This document shows positions 17,644-28,581 of a stretch of DNA of 64,000 nucleotides, piece by piece. Position 1 is the stretch's first letter. Each line of letters begins with the position of its first letter. The notes under the pieces are model-generated. The model did no database searches and was not told where the DNA came from. It was given only the letters and a program-made list of their open reading frames with translations. Source of the stretch: Mariluticola halotolerans (lineage in GTDB: Bacteria > Pseudomonadota > Alphaproteobacteria > Rhizobiales > Devosiaceae); NCBI RefSeq assembly GCF_021611515.1, contig NZ_CP090960.1, forward strand, positions 620,001-684,000. The letters run 5' to 3'. A program made the position numbers and the translations under genes.

Positions 17644-18115
17644 GTTTGTAACTTCCGGACTTGCCGCCGGTTTTCTCTTCCAGCCGGATAGCTGAAATTG
17701 TCATGGCGCGGTCGATGGCCTTGGCCATGTCATAAAGGGTAAGTGCCGCCACTGATGCAGCGGTCAGCGCTTCCATTTCCACACCGGTTTGCCCGGTGGT
17801 CTCTGCAATCGCTTCCACTCTGATGGTTTCCGCGTCGGCGCGGGTAATCGCCACGTTCACCCGTGTCAGCGGAATCGGGTGACAAAGGGGGATCAGGTCG
17901 CTGGTCTTTTTGGCGGCCATGATCCCGGCAATGCGGGCCACTGCCAGGGCGTCACCCTTTTTCAGCTCACCGCCGAATATGGCGGCCACCGTCTCGGGCT
18001 GCGCCACAAGGCTGGCTGATGCCAGCGCGCGGCGCGCTGTGGCCGGTTTGGCGGCGATGTCCACCATCTGGGCTTCACCCCTGGCATTCAGGTGGGTGAG
18101 GGGCTGTTCCGCCAT
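17621..18115 (-). CDS. moaC: Cyclic pyranopterin monophosphate synthase
   Basis: MoaC converts the MoaA product to cyclic pyranopterin monophosphate in Moco synthesis. The 164 residues show PLCHPIPLT (around 75) and the TGVEMEALTA segment (around 112) of the active site. I chose the ATG at 18115, one base after the trpC stop. The open frame extends to a TTG at 18142 inside trpC, which would add nine residues. It is in one minus-strand operon with trpC upstream and moeA downstream. Confidence 0.94.
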   Translation of the reverse strand: MAEQPLTHLNARGEAQMVDIAAKPATARRALASASLVAQPETVAAIFGGELKKGDALAVARIAGIMAAKKTSDLIPLCHPIPLTRVNVAITRADAETIRVEAIAETTGQTGVEMEALTAASVAALTLYDMAKAIDRAMTISAIRLEEKTGGKSGSYKRDQHDQS

Positions 18116-18116
18116 A

Positions 18117-18917
18117 TCAGGATTTGCCTGCCAAAAGCGCAAGCGTTGCAGCCGTCACATCTTCCTGCCGCATCAGGCTTTCGCCGACAAGAAAGGTCGT
18201 GATCCCGGCCTCGGCTTCAAGTCTTTTGACATCTTCATTGGTAAAAATGCCGCTTTCGCTGACCAGCAGCACGTCGTCAGGCACACCGGCGGCCAGATCA
18301 ATCGAGGTTTCCAGCCGGGTTTCAAACGTGCGCAGATTGCGGTTGTTAATGCCGATGAATTTGGCATCCAGCGCCAGCGCCCGGTCAAGTTCGATCTGGT
18401 CATGCACTTCCACCAGCGCATCCATTTGCCATTCATTGGCGGCATCGAGCAGGAAACGGGCAATGTGGTCGTCCACCGCATCCAGAATGATGAGAATGCA
18501 ATCAGCGCCCCAGGCACGCGCTTCCACCACCTGATAGGTCTCGAACATGAAATCCTTGCGCAACACTGGCAGGGTGGTTGCGGCACGGGCTTCCACCAGA
18601 AACGAGGCAGCGCCCTGAAACGAAGGCTGATCGGTCAAGACCGAGAGGCAGGCTGCACCACCGGCTTCATAGGCGCGGGCAATGGCGGGCGGGTTGAAAT
18701 CTTCCCGGATCAGGCCTTTTGAGGGGCTGGCTTTTTTCACTTCGGCGATCAGGGCATATTGCCCCTTGGCGTGTTTCGCCTTCAGGGCCTTTACAAAACC
18801 GCGGGTCGGGGTTGCGTCATGGGCTTCTGCCACCACATCAGCCCAAGGCTTTTTGGCCTTGGCTGCGGCGATCTCTTCGCGCTTGTAGTCTTCGATGCGG
18901 CTGAGAATATCGCTCAT
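18117..18917 (-). CDS. trpC: Indole-3-glycerol phosphate synthase
   Basis: TrpC closes the indole ring in tryptophan synthesis. The 266-residue TIM barrel shows the family motifs in order: [11 protein letters not shown] (catalytic lysines, near residue 55), LRKDF (near 118), and [10 protein letters not shown] (near 183). It is monofunctional, not fused to TrpF. It follows trpD by 5 bp. Confidence 0.96.
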   Translation of the reverse strand: MSDILSRIEDYKREEIAAAKAKKPWADVVAEAHDATPTRGFVKALKAKHAKGQYALIAEVKKASPSKGLIREDFNPPAIARAYEAGGAACLSVLTDQPSFQGAASFLVEARAATTLPVLRKDFMFETYQVVEARAWGADCILIILDAVDDHIARFLLDAANEWQMDALVEVHDQIELDRALALDAKFIGINNRNLRTFETRLETSIDLAAGVPDDVLLVSESGIFTNEDVKRLEAEAGITTFLVGESLMRQEDVTAATLALLAGKS

Positions 18918-18922
18918 GTGAC

Positions 18923-19933
18923 TTATCCGTTGGAGACTGCGACCAGCTTGGCCAGGGTATCGCGCGCTGCGCCGCTATCAATATGCTTGGCAGCGATTTC
19001 GGCACCCTGCATGATGTTTTCAGCTTTGCCGGCAACGATAAATGACGCACCGGCATTCATCAAAACGATATCGCGATAGGCACCGCTCTGGCCATCCAGC
19101 AAGGCCCTTATGGCATCGGCATTATAGTCGGGGTCGCCGCCCTTGAGGTCTTCCGGCTTGGAAAGCGGCAATCCGGCATCAGCGGGGCTGATTTCAAAAC
19201 TGCGCAAATCACCGCCCATAATCGAGGCGACAAAGGTGGGGCCGGTTGTGGTGATTTCGTCCAGCCCGTCGCTGCCATGCACAACCCAGGCGGCTTTCGC
19301 CTTGTTGGCAAGCAGGGCGGCGGCAACGGGTTCCACCCATTCCTGATCATAGACACCCAGCAGATAGCGGCTCACCCCGGCAGGGTTGGATTGCGGGCCC
19401 AGCAGGTTGAACATTGTGCGGGTCGCCAGTTCCACGCGCACCGGGCCGACATGGCGCATGGCGGGGTGGTGGCTGGGGGCGAACATGAAACCGATCCCGG
19501 CCTCGCGAATGCACCGGGCGATCCCTTCTGGATCAAGGGCAAGGTTCACGCCGAGCGCTTCAAGGGCCTGCGATGAACCGGATCTCGATGAGAGCGCCTT
19601 GTTGCCATGTTTGGCCACGGGCACGCCTGCAGAGGCCACAACCAGCGCAGTAGCGGTCGAAATGTTCAGGGTGCCGCCACCGTCGCCGCCCGTGCCAACA
19701 ATATCGATGGCGTCTTCGGGGGCTTCAACAGGCAGCATTTTTTCGCGCAAAATGGAAACGGCGGCGGCGATTTCGCCAACGGTTTCACCCTTCACGCGCA
19801 TGCCCATCAAGAACGCGCCGATCTGGGCCGGGGTTGCGTCGCCCGCCATGATGATACGCATGGCGCCGCGCATTTCCTCGCCGGTCAAATCATGACCGGT
19901 GCTGAGTTTTGCCAGTGCTGCCTTGATATCCAT
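18923..19933 (-). CDS. trpD: Anthranilate phosphoribosyltransferase
   Basis: TrpD transfers the phosphoribosyl group of PRPP to anthranilate. The 336 residues include the PRPP-binding [14 protein letters not shown] loop (near residue 80), [13 protein letters not shown] (near 107) and a normal C-terminus. It stands 10 bp after trpG and 5 bp before trpC, in the same operon. Confidence 0.96.
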   Translation of the reverse strand: MDIKAALAKLSTGHDLTGEEMRGAMRIIMAGDATPAQIGAFLMGMRVKGETVGEIAAAVSILREKMLPVEAPEDAIDIVGTGGDGGGTLNISTATALVVASAGVPVAKHGNKALSSRSGSSQALEALGVNLALDPEGIARCIREAGIGFMFAPSHHPAMRHVGPVRVELATRTMFNLLGPQSNPAGVSRYLLGVYDQEWVEPVAAALLANKAKAAWVVHGSDGLDEITTTGPTFVASIMGGDLRSFEISPADAGLPLSKPEDLKGGDPDYNADAIRALLDGQSGAYRDIVLMNAGASFIVAGKAENIMQGAEIAAKHIDSGAARDTLAKLVAVSNG

Positions 19934-19943
19934 TGCGTCCCCG

Positions 19944-20540
19944 TCAGGCGGCGCGGTTGAGGTTGAACTCGCGCGCTATGTTGAGAAAATTCTGCAAAAT
20001 CGTATGTCCGCCCTCAGAGGCAATGCTTTCGGGATGGAACTGCACCCCGTGCACGGGCTGTGTTTTGTGCTGCAGGCCCATGATCGAACCATCATCGGCT
20101 GTCGCAGTCACTTCAAGCGTTGCGGGCAGGGTATCTGTTTTCACTGCCAGCGAGTGATAGCGGGTGGCCTTGAAGCCATCATTGAGGCCGCGAAACACGC
20201 CCGTGCCGCTATGGCTGATATTGGAAACCTTGCCATGCATCAGGGTCGGCGCGCGTACAATATCGCCGCCAAAGGCCTGGCCGATCGATTGCAGGCCAAG
20301 GCAAACCCCAAAGATCGGAATTTCGCCGGCAAAGCGTTCAACCACACCAAGGCAGATTCCGGCCTCGTTCGGCGTGCATGGTCCGGGTGACAGCACAATG
20401 GCGTCGGGTGCCAGCGCGGCAATCTCATCAAGCGTGATCTTGTCATTCCGCTTCACGTTCAGCTCCGCCCCCAATCCGCCGATCAGATGGACGAGATTGT
20501 AGGTAAAGCTGTCGTAATTATCGATGACGAGAACGTTCAT
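19944..20540 (-). CDS. trpG: Anthranilate synthase component II (glutamine amidotransferase)
   Basis: TrpG supplies ammonia from glutamine to TrpE. The class I amidotransferase triad is Cys80 (GVCLG), His169 and Glu171 (QFHPE). The 198 residues are a stand-alone subunit, unlike the fused TrpE(G) known from some rhizobia. The start overlaps the trpE stop by 1 bp. A pabA role cannot be excluded from sequence, but the neighbours favour tryptophan synthesis. Confidence 0.95.
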   Translation of the reverse strand: MNVLVIDNYDSFTYNLVHLIGGLGAELNVKRNDKITLDEIAALAPDAIVLSPGPCTPNEAGICLGVVERFAGEIPIFGVCLGLQSIGQAFGGDIVRAPTLMHGKVSNISHSGTGVFRGLNDGFKATRYHSLAVKTDTLPATLEVTATADDGSIMGLQHKTQPVHGVQFHPESIASEGGHTILQNFLNIAREFNLNRAA

Positions 20541-22051
20541 TATTGCCCCACTCCGGCTTCACCGGCATAGCGTAGCGCCTCTTCGGCCGCGCTGAAAAGG
20601 GCACGTGCCTTGTTTTCACATTCGAGCTGCTCAAGTTCCGGCCTTGAGTCGGCCACAATCCCGGCGCCTGCCTGCACATGCAGCTTGCCATTCGCCAATA
20701 TCGCGGTGCGCAGAACAATACAGGTATCCATGGTGCCATCGGCACCAAAATAGCCCACACAGCCGCCATAAATGCCGCGGCGGGAGCGTTCCAGTTCGTC
20801 GATTATCTCCATGGCGCGGACTTTTGGCGCGCCCGAAACAGTTCCGGCGGGAAAGCCGGCGCTCAGGGCGTCAACGAAATCATGTTTCGGGTCCAGTTCG
20901 CCAATCACATTGGAGACGATGTGCATGACGTGGGAATAATATTCGAGGAAGAATTTGTCAGTGACCTCGACCGAGCCGATTTTTGCAACCCGGCCCACAT
21001 CATTACGCCCCAGATCCAGCAGCATCAGGTGCTCTGCCAGTTCCTTGGGGTCGGACAGCAATTCGTCGGCCATTGCCTTGTCCTGTTCCGGCGTTGAACC
21101 GCGCTTGCGGGTGCCGGCAATCGGGCGAATGGTGACCTCGCGGTTCTTGTCGACCCGCACAAGAATTTCCGGGCTCGAGCCGGCAACAGCGAAACTGCCG
21201 AAATCGAGGAAATACATATAGGGCGAGGGGTTTGTGCGCCGCAGGGCCCGGTAAAGCGCGGTTGGCGGCAGATCGAAATCGGCCGAAAAGCGCTGGCTCA
21301 GCACGACCTGAAAGATATCGCCGGCCTCGATATAGGATTTGGCCTTGTCGACCATCGCCATATATTCGTCACGCGGGGTATTGCTCTCAACCTCGATTTT
21401 TTCGATCTCGGGCAGATCAATCGCATAGGGCAGGGGCCGCGCCAGCCGCGCCGTGGCGTCGTCCATACGCGATTGCGCGGCTTCCCAGGCGTGCTTCGCC
21501 GTCACGTCGTCCCGCACATAAACCGGGGCGGTGATGTAAAGCTCGTCTTTGAGCGTATCGAAAATCGCCAGCACGGAGGGGCGCATCAGAATGGCGTCGG
21601 GCTGTCCCATATCGTCGGGATTGTCATCCGGCAGCACTTCCATGTGCCGCACCATGTCATAGCCGAGATAGCCGTGAATGCCGGCAGCCGTTGAGGGCAG
21701 GCCCTCGGGCATGTCGGCCTGGCTTTCCTGCACCAGCGCCCGCAGTGCTTCAAGGGGCGCTTCGCTGATCGTCTTGAACGCATCAGGCGTCATTTGCGGA
21801 TTGCGATTGATTTCCGCGACATTGCGCGTGACCTTGAGGATCACATCCGGCAACAGTCCGATAATCGAATAACGTCCCCGATTGGTGCCGCCTTCCACCG
21901 ATTCCAGCAGGAAGGTATTGGTGCGGCCCTCGGCGAGCTTCAAATAGCAGCCGACCGGCGTGTCGAGATCGGCAACAACCCGGCGCCAAAGGATTTGCGC
22001 GCGCCCCTGTTCGTATTTCGCCGCGAAATCGGGATAGTCACCCTCGGTCAT
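20540..22051 (-). CDS. trpE: Anthranilate synthase component I
   Basis: TrpE makes anthranilate from chorismate with ammonia from TrpG. The 503 residues show an N-terminal regulatory part with the LLES segment (about 50-55) of the tryptophan-binding site. The chorismate-binding domain carries GDIFQVVLSQRF, IAGTRKRG and FPAGTVSGAPKVRAMEII. The start ATG lies 2 bp after the stop of the upstream isomerase gene. There is therefore no room for a leader peptide or attenuator directly in front of trpE. Confidence 0.96.
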   Translation of the reverse strand: MTEGDYPDFAAKYEQGRAQILWRRVVADLDTPVGCYLKLAEGRTNTFLLESVEGGTNRGRYSIIGLLPDVILKVTRNVAEINRNPQMTPDAFKTISEAPLEALRALVQESQADMPEGLPSTAAGIHGYLGYDMVRHMEVLPDDNPDDMGQPDAILMRPSVLAIFDTLKDELYITAPVYVRDDVTAKHAWEAAQSRMDDATARLARPLPYAIDLPEIEKIEVESNTPRDEYMAMVDKAKSYIEAGDIFQVVLSQRFSADFDLPPTALYRALRRTNPSPYMYFLDFGSFAVAGSSPEILVRVDKNREVTIRPIAGTRKRGSTPEQDKAMADELLSDPKELAEHLMLLDLGRNDVGRVAKIGSVEVTDKFFLEYYSHVMHIVSNVIGELDPKHDFVDALSAGFPAGTVSGAPKVRAMEIIDELERSRRGIYGGCVGYFGADGTMDTCIVLRTAILANGKLHVQAGAGIVADSRPELEQLECENKARALFSAAEEALRYAGEAGVGQ

Positions 22052-22053
22052 GA

Positions 22054-23928
22054 TTACTGTGTTCCATCCAGTCCAAGGACCTGCCCAAGCACGTTCTGGT
22101 TGATGCGGATACCGGCATCGGTGCGCAGCGCCGTCACGAAGTCACCATAGAGGCTGTCGAGCATCGCATTGTTGATGAAATCCCGGGTCTGTTCGGTGAT
22201 TTCGGGATCGGCCGGGTTCACACTGTCCACCGTAAAGACCACGTAGTCGCCTTCCGCATTGCGGGCGGAACCATAATGGTCAGCGCCGCCATCAAAGGCT
22301 GCTGCCGCCACGTTCTGGTCGATCACCGGCGATCCGTCACCACGACGGGTGAAGGGCTGGCTCAGTTGCGGGAACTGGTTCAGCGACACAGCCACATCTG
22401 CGAAGTCTTCGCCGTCATCCAGGCGCTGCACGATACCCTCGACCTGTTCGGCAAGCGCGGTTTCGATCCGTTCCTGCATCATGGTCTCGAACAGCGTATC
22501 CCTGACCTCGTCAAGCGTCTGGTCGCGGGCGTCTTCGATCCGCTCGATGTCGAACCAGACATTCAGCGTGGAGCTGAGCGCAACCGTCGGGGCGAGATCG
22601 CCCTGGTCAGCCGCAAAAATTGCCGAGGCAACCCGGGTGCGGCTTTCGGCAGGAATGGCTTCGACCGTATCGAGTGCCTCGCCAGTGGCGGTCACGGGCA
22701 CGTCGGTCAGCGTCAGGTCATAGCGGCCAGCGATCTCGTCCAGCGGCCGGAAGGCGGCGCGCAATTCCTCGATCTGGTCCAGCACATCGATATAGCTGTC
22801 GCGGGCCTGTTTAAGCTTGAGGCGTTCGGCCACTTCATCACGGACTTCTTCCAGGCTTTCCTGCCCGCCCGGTACGATATTGGAGACCGAGATGGCCCGC
22901 TGCCCAAGGGCGCCGGGGATCAGTTCGATTGCGCCTTCATCGAGGCTGAATGCCGCTGTGGCCAGTGTCTTGTCGGTAATGGCGGCCTCGGTCAGCGTCC
23001 CGAGATTGGTGACGGTCAGCCCGTTCTCGGTCACCAGCTGGTCAAACGGTGTTCCCACGGCCATGCCGTCCTCGAACGCCTTGACCAGATCGTCAGTTGC
23101 CAGAACCACCTGTTGCACATCGCGGGTCTCAGTGCGGATGAAGCTGGCCTTGGTGCGTTCGTATTCGGCGGCGATCTCGTCGTCGGTCAGGGTGATCCCG
23201 GCAGCAATTGCCTCAGGGGACAATACCATCACCTTGACGTCCCGCGTCGGTACGGTGCGGTAATCAGCCTGGTTCTCTTCCAGATAGGCAGCCATTTCCG
23301 CTTCCGTCGGTTCTGCGGGCGGTAAAAGGGCGGCGTCATTAAGCACGAAATAATCGATGGCGCGGGTATCCGCGCTATAGCGGCTCACCAGATTTTGCGC
23401 GGTTTCGGGCAGTTTGGCCCCGCCGAAAATCGCGGTGATGATCTGCTGGCGGCGCACGGCCTTGGTCTGTGCGGCGAGATATTCGTTCTCGGTAAAGCCG
23501 TTCTGTTGCAAAACGCGCTGGAAGTTTTCAGCATCGAAATTGCCCAGCAGACCAGCGAAATTCGGATCTTCACGCAGCATCTTGCCCAGTTGCGTGTCAG
23601 ACGCGCCGAGGCCGAATTCCGCGCCCATTGTGTCGAGCACCGTATCATTGGCGAGCTGGTTCAGGGCAGCGGAGGGCACGCCAAGGGCCATGGCCTGTTC
23701 AGGGGTGGGCAGGGTGCCCATGCGCTGGGCGGTGGCGTTGAGCTGGGCATTATAGGCGCGCTGGAAATCCCGCGTGGTGATTTCCGCGCTGCCGACACGG
23801 GCCACCGTGTCCGAACCGATACCGGTCAAAACACCCGAAATACCGAACCCGGCCAGACCAACCAGCAAAAAGGCTCCTAAAACCTTGCCTAACCATGTGG
23901 TGGCGAAGCTGCGCAAACTATCTAACAT
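22054..23928 (-). CDS. Peptidylprolyl isomerase, PpiD/SurA-type periplasmic folding factor
   Basis: The 624-residue protein has one N-terminal membrane anchor (about residues 13-34, LGKVLGAFLLVGLAGFG). A SurA-like chaperone domain (about 40-250) follows, then a parvulin-like isomerase region (about 260-370) and a long C-terminal domain. By analogy with PpiD it would assist folding of exported proteins at the periplasmic face of the inner membrane. The parvulin part is divergent, so catalytic activity is uncertain. It heads the operon that continues into trpE with a 2-bp gap and is divergent from tpiA across 170 bp. Confidence 0.85.
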   Translation of the reverse strand: MLDSLRSFATTWLGKVLGAFLLVGLAGFGISGVLTGIGSDTVARVGSAEITTRDFQRAYNAQLNATAQRMGTLPTPEQAMALGVPSAALNQLANDTVLDTMGAEFGLGASDTQLGKMLREDPNFAGLLGNFDAENFQRVLQQNGFTENEYLAAQTKAVRRQQIITAIFGGAKLPETAQNLVSRYSADTRAIDYFVLNDAALLPPAEPTEAEMAAYLEENQADYRTVPTRDVKVMVLSPEAIAAGITLTDDEIAAEYERTKASFIRTETRDVQQVVLATDDLVKAFEDGMAVGTPFDQLVTENGLTVTNLGTLTEAAITDKTLATAAFSLDEGAIELIPGALGQRAISVSNIVPGGQESLEEVRDEVAERLKLKQARDSYIDVLDQIEELRAAFRPLDEIAGRYDLTLTDVPVTATGEALDTVEAIPAESRTRVASAIFAADQGDLAPTVALSSTLNVWFDIERIEDARDQTLDEVRDTLFETMMQERIETALAEQVEGIVQRLDDGEDFADVAVSLNQFPQLSQPFTRRGDGSPVIDQNVAAAAFDGGADHYGSARNAEGDYVVFTVDSVNPADPEITEQTRDFINNAMLDSLYGDFVTALRTDAGIRINQNVLGQVLGLDGTQ

Positions 23929-24098
23929 CGGTACTCATTCCAGGTCGCGGGTTGTGTGGGGGCGAACATAGCCCATTGCTTTGTCGAGGTCGCGGATATT
24001 AGACAGGGTCCCGTAGGCCTGCAAGCCATAGCCAGCGCATCCATGTGCCGGGGTTAAGACAAACAGGCCTAACGTGCAAGAGGCAGGGAGATTTGAGT

Positions 24099-24851
24099 GT
24101 GAGCCAACCGGTAAAGACGTTGATCGCGGGCAATTGGAAAATGAACGGGCTGAAAGCCTCGCTGGGCGAGCTCGAACAGCTCAAGGCGCTGGTTGGTGCC
24201 GGGCCTTTGGCCTGTGATATCGCCGTTTGCGTGCCTTTCACCCTTGTTGCCAGCGCCGCCACCGCCATGGCCGGCAGCCCTGTCGCCATTGGCGGGCAGG
24301 ACTGCCACACGCAAACTTCCGGTGCGCATACTGGTGATATCAGCGCGGCCATGCTGGCCGATGCCGGTGCGGCCTTCATTATTGTGGGGCATTCAGAGCG
24401 CCGGGCGGATCACGGGGAAACCGATGCTAATGTGCAGGCAAAAGCCGAGGCCGTGATTGCGGCAGGGCTGACGCCGATCATCTGTGTGGGCGAAACCGAA
24501 GCCGAACGGCGCGCCGGATCGGCGCTTGCCGTGGTGGAATCGCAGCTTGCGGCATCGGTGCCTGATAGTGCCGGCACGTCAAAAATCGTTATTGCCTATG
24601 AGCCGGTCTGGGCGATTGGCACCGGGCTGACGCCAACGCGCGCAGATATCGCGGAAATTCATGCCGCCATCCGGGCGCAGCTCGTCGCCCGTTTCGGGGA
24701 TGCGGGCGCGGGGATCGCCATTCTTTATGGCGGGTCCATGAAGCCCGGCAATGCGGCGGAAATCCTTGGTGTTGACGACGTGAATGGCGGTCTTGTGGGC
24801 GGTGCCAGCCTCAAGGCAGAGGACTTCAACGGCATTATTCAGGCGGCATAG
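24099..24851 (+). CDS. tpiA: Triosephosphate isomerase
   Basis: TpiA interconverts dihydroxyacetone phosphate and glyceraldehyde 3-phosphate. The 250-residue barrel shows Lys14 (GNWKMNG), the electrophile His98 (VGHSERR) and the base Glu168 ([10 protein letters not shown]). I chose the GTG at 24099, which has AGGGAG about 9 bp upstream. The frame is open back to 24045, but those codons are not TPI-like. It is the first gene of a plus-strand series with secG and pyrG and is divergent from the isomerase gene. Confidence 0.95.
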   Translation: MSQPVKTLIAGNWKMNGLKASLGELEQLKALVGAGPLACDIAVCVPFTLVASAATAMAGSPVAIGGQDCHTQTSGAHTGDISAAMLADAGAAFIIVGHSERRADHGETDANVQAKAEAVIAAGLTPIICVGETEAERRAGSALAVVESQLAASVPDSAGTSKIVIAYEPVWAIGTGLTPTRADIAEIHAAIRAQLVARFGDAGAGIAILYGGSMKPGNAAEILGVDDVNGGLVGGASLKAEDFNGIIQAA

Positions 24852-24943
24852 ACACAGGTTTGCCCAAAAAGTGGTGTAAGCGGCTGGCAATTCGCAAATC
24901 TTGCGTGTAGAAGGCCCGCTTCTAGGATCAAAGGACCGAATGG

Positions 24944-25378
24944 ATGGCAAACGTCCTTATTGTTGTTTATCTACTCATCGTGCTGGCGCTGATCGCAGTT
25001 ATTCTGCTGCAGCGTTCAGAAGGTGGTGCGCTGGGCATGAACAGTGGCGGCGGCGGTATCTCGCCGGCCCGGACCACGGCTAACCTGTTGACGCGCACGA
25101 CAGCTATTCTTGCTGCATTGTTTTTCATCACGGCCATCGGGCTGACGGTTGTCAACGAATTGGACAACGGCACCCAGAGCGTACTCGACAGCGCCATTCA
25201 GGGCGGCAGCGGTGACGCCGCGCCGACCAGTGTGCTCGATGCGCTCAACAGCCTGCAGGGTGATGACACAACAGAAAATGCCGCGCCGGTTGACCCGGAT
25301 GCGCCAAATCTGGCCGTTCCCGGTGCCGAGGCACCGGCACAAGACGCGCCAGCGGACGGCACTGAAAGCGGCAGATAG
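24944..25378 (+). CDS. secG: Protein translocase subunit SecG
   Basis: SecG is the accessory subunit of the SecYEG channel. The 144 residues have two membrane segments (about 3-22 and 51-72) joined by the conserved glycine-rich loop LGMNSGGGG. A soluble tail of about 70 residues follows, rich in Ala, Asp and Pro. Such extended acidic tails are common in alphaproteobacterial SecG. An AAGGA sequence upstream of the ATG at 24944 supports the start. A terminator follows before pyrG. Confidence 0.92.
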   Translation: MANVLIVVYLLIVLALIAVILLQRSEGGALGMNSGGGGISPARTTANLLTRTTAILAALFFITAIGLTVVNELDNGTQSVLDSAIQGGSGDAAPTSVLDALNSLQGDDTTENAAPVDPDAPNLAVPGAEAPAQDAPADGTESGR

Positions 25379-25401
25379 GCCGCAGCGGCCAGGGAAACAG
25401 G

Positions 25402-25430
25402 GAAGGGGATGGCAACATCCCCTTCTTTTT
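25402..25430 (+). terminator. Rho-independent terminator after secG
   Basis: A 10-bp perfect stem (25402-25411 with 25416-25425) with loop GCAA is followed directly by TTTTT. It lies 23 bp past the secG stop, so pyrG probably has its own promoter in 25431-25490. Confidence 0.9.
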
Positions 25431-25472
25431 GATTTGAACTGAAGAAATTGTTCTTCGAATCACAACGCGTAG

Positions 25473-27119
<1,647 letters not shown>

Positions 27120-27121
27120 TC

Positions 27122-27313
27122 ATGGCCGAGATCGTCAACCTCAGGACAGTCCGCAAGCGCAAGGCGCGGGCTGCCGAGGAGGACAAGGCGGCTGAAAACC
27201 GGGTCCGGTTCGGCAAAACCAAAGCTGAACGTCAAAAGGACGAAGCCGGCAAGGCGCTGGATGCGCGCCGGCTGGACGGACACAAACGTGTCGAGGACCC
27301 GCCGGAGGCATAA
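27122..27313 (+). CDS. DUF4169 family small protein
   Basis: This is a 63-residue, highly charged protein with a start ATG only 2 bp after the pyrG stop. The N-terminal EIVNLRTVRKRKAR, the central NRVRFGKTKAER and the end LDGHK match the DUF4169 family of alphaproteobacteria, which I recall as short, helical and of unknown function. There are no membrane segments or cysteines. The spacing suggests co-translation with pyrG. Confidence 0.75.
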   Translation: MAEIVNLRTVRKRKARAAEEDKAAENRVRFGKTKAERQKDEAGKALDARRLDGHKRVEDPPEA

Positions 27314-27348
27314 TATCCGGTTCTGCGTCGCGCCTGAGGGGAGGCCGT

Positions 27349-27966
27349 ATGCTGTTTCTGACGCTTTTCTATGTGGCGATCATTGTTGAGGCGATGACCG
27401 CGGCGCTCAGTGCCGGGCGGCGGCGCATGGACTGGGTGGGCGTTTGTCTTTTAGCCTGCGCCACGGCCCTTGGCGGCGGGTCAACCCGCGACGTTCTGCT
27501 CGGCCATTATCCGCTGCCCTGGGTCGCCCATCCCCATTATCTGGTCGTCGTTGTCGCCGCGGCGATCGCCACCATCATTCTCGCCCGCTTCCTTGATCGG
27601 CTCAAAACCTTGTTCCTGTTGCTCGATGCATTGGGGCTGGTGGTTTTTTCCATCATCGGCTGCAATGTGGCCCTGGAAATGGGCCAGCCTGTGCTGATCG
27701 TTATTGTGGCCGGCATGATCACCGGGTGCACCGGCGGCGTCATCCGCGATATTTTGTGCAATGAAGTCCCGCTGCTGTTCCGGGGCGAACTCTATGCCAG
27801 CGTCTCGATTGTTGCCGGGGTCATTTATGTTGGCGGCTTGCATCTGGGCCTGATGCACGAAGTCGTGGTTCTGGTCACGATAGCCCTCGGCTTCACCCTC
27901 CGCGCCCTCGCCATCCTGCGCAAATGGCAAATGCCAAGCTTTGTCTACAACAAGGACTGGCACTGA
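27349..27966 (+). CDS. TRIC/UPF0126 family membrane protein
   Basis: This is a 205-residue protein of about seven hydrophobic segments. It carries the two repeated glycine motifs of the bacterial trimeric intracellular cation channel family (UPF0126, YadS/YicG): GGGSTRDVLLG near residue 42 and GCTGGVIRDIL near residue 124. Family members form homotrimeric cation channels in the inner membrane; the ion specificity here is not known. GGGGAGG precedes the ATG. The next 1.5 kb carries no gene. Confidence 0.85.
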   Translation: MLFLTLFYVAIIVEAMTAALSAGRRRMDWVGVCLLACATALGGGSTRDVLLGHYPLPWVAHPHYLVVVVAAAIATIILARFLDRLKTLFLLLDALGLVVFSIIGCNVALEMGQPVLIVIVAGMITGCTGGVIRDILCNEVPLLFRGELYASVSIVAGVIYVGGLHLGLMHEVVVLVTIALGFTLRALAILRKWQMPSFVYNKDWH

Positions 27967-27984
27967 ATTTACCCAAGATTGTGT

Positions 27985-28091
27985 GTCATCCCCGCGCAGG
28001 CGGGGATCCCGCGGCGGGCAGACTTTTTCGCAGAAATTGCCTTTTGCACCGCCGACGCGGTGCACTGGATTCCCGTTTTCACGGGAATGAC
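27985..28091. repeat. REPIN-like inverted element, family 1
   Basis: Two 25-bp imperfect palindromes (27985-28009 and 28067-28091) face each other. The right copy is an inverted match of the left copy with paired changes that keep the stem (8 bp with a 4-nt loop in each). A third hairpin (28046-28052 with 28057-28063) lies between them. The element begins 18 bp after the TRIC gene. Confidence 0.75.
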
Positions 28092-28134
28092 GTTGTGGGT
28101 GTGGCAAACACTGAACCCCTCATCCCCCCAGATC

Positions 28135-28275
28135 GTCACCCTCGGGCTCGACCCGAGGGCCCATGACCAGCCACCAGCAGATGCAAAAAGGCGGATACGC
28201 AACACCGCGTGACCACACGCCCACCCGTGGTCGCTGCCCAATCGTATGGGTACTCGGGTCAAGCCCGAGTATGAC
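28135..28275. repeat. REPIN-like element, family 2, copy 1
   Basis: Two 27-bp palindromes (28135-28161 and 28249-28275) stand in inverted orientation, each with an 8-bp stem and a 5-nt loop. The pattern is CTCGGG-loop-CCCGAG. The element recurs almost unchanged at 28923-29061. Confidence 0.75.
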
Positions 28276-28336
28276 GATGGGGGGTGTTGCGGCGATGGTG
28301 GACATTACGATGGCCCGGGCACCGGCCCCTCCCAAA

Positions 28337-28420
28337 CCCTCACCCTGAGCCTGTCGAAGGGCGAGGGTTTCAACACCGTACCCGCCGCCATCCTTCGACA
28401 GTCTCAGTATGAGGTAAGGG
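28337..28420. repeat. Inverted repeat element, family 3, copy 1
   Basis: The left half contains CCTGAGCCTGTCGAAGG and the right half an inverted, slightly changed copy (CCTTCGACAGTCTCAG). The same unit occurs at 29209-29290. Confidence 0.7.
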
Positions 28421-28445
28421 ACAAACCCAATCACAAATCCCTCGT

Positions 28446-28480
28446 CGTCATTGCGAGCGGCAAAGCCGCGCGGCAATCCA
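28446..28480. repeat. 35-bp dispersed repeat, family 4, copy 1
   Basis: This 35-bp unit (CGTCATTGCGAGCGG... ending GGCAATCCA) recurs at 29353-29387 with only a few changes and the same length. Similar CGTCATTGCGAG motifs are, as I recall, common intergenic repeats in proteobacteria. Confidence 0.7.
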
Positions 28481-28581
28481 GAGCGGCATGCACATAACCG
28501 GCGACCTATCTTTGCTCATCCCACAAAACTTATCGACGCCCCCCAAACCCCGTTTATCCTCATCCCACCTTTTCACAACAC

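Noticed and set aside
22040-22060. Trp leader peptide before trpE
   Set aside because: Only 2 bp separate the upstream stop from the trpE start.
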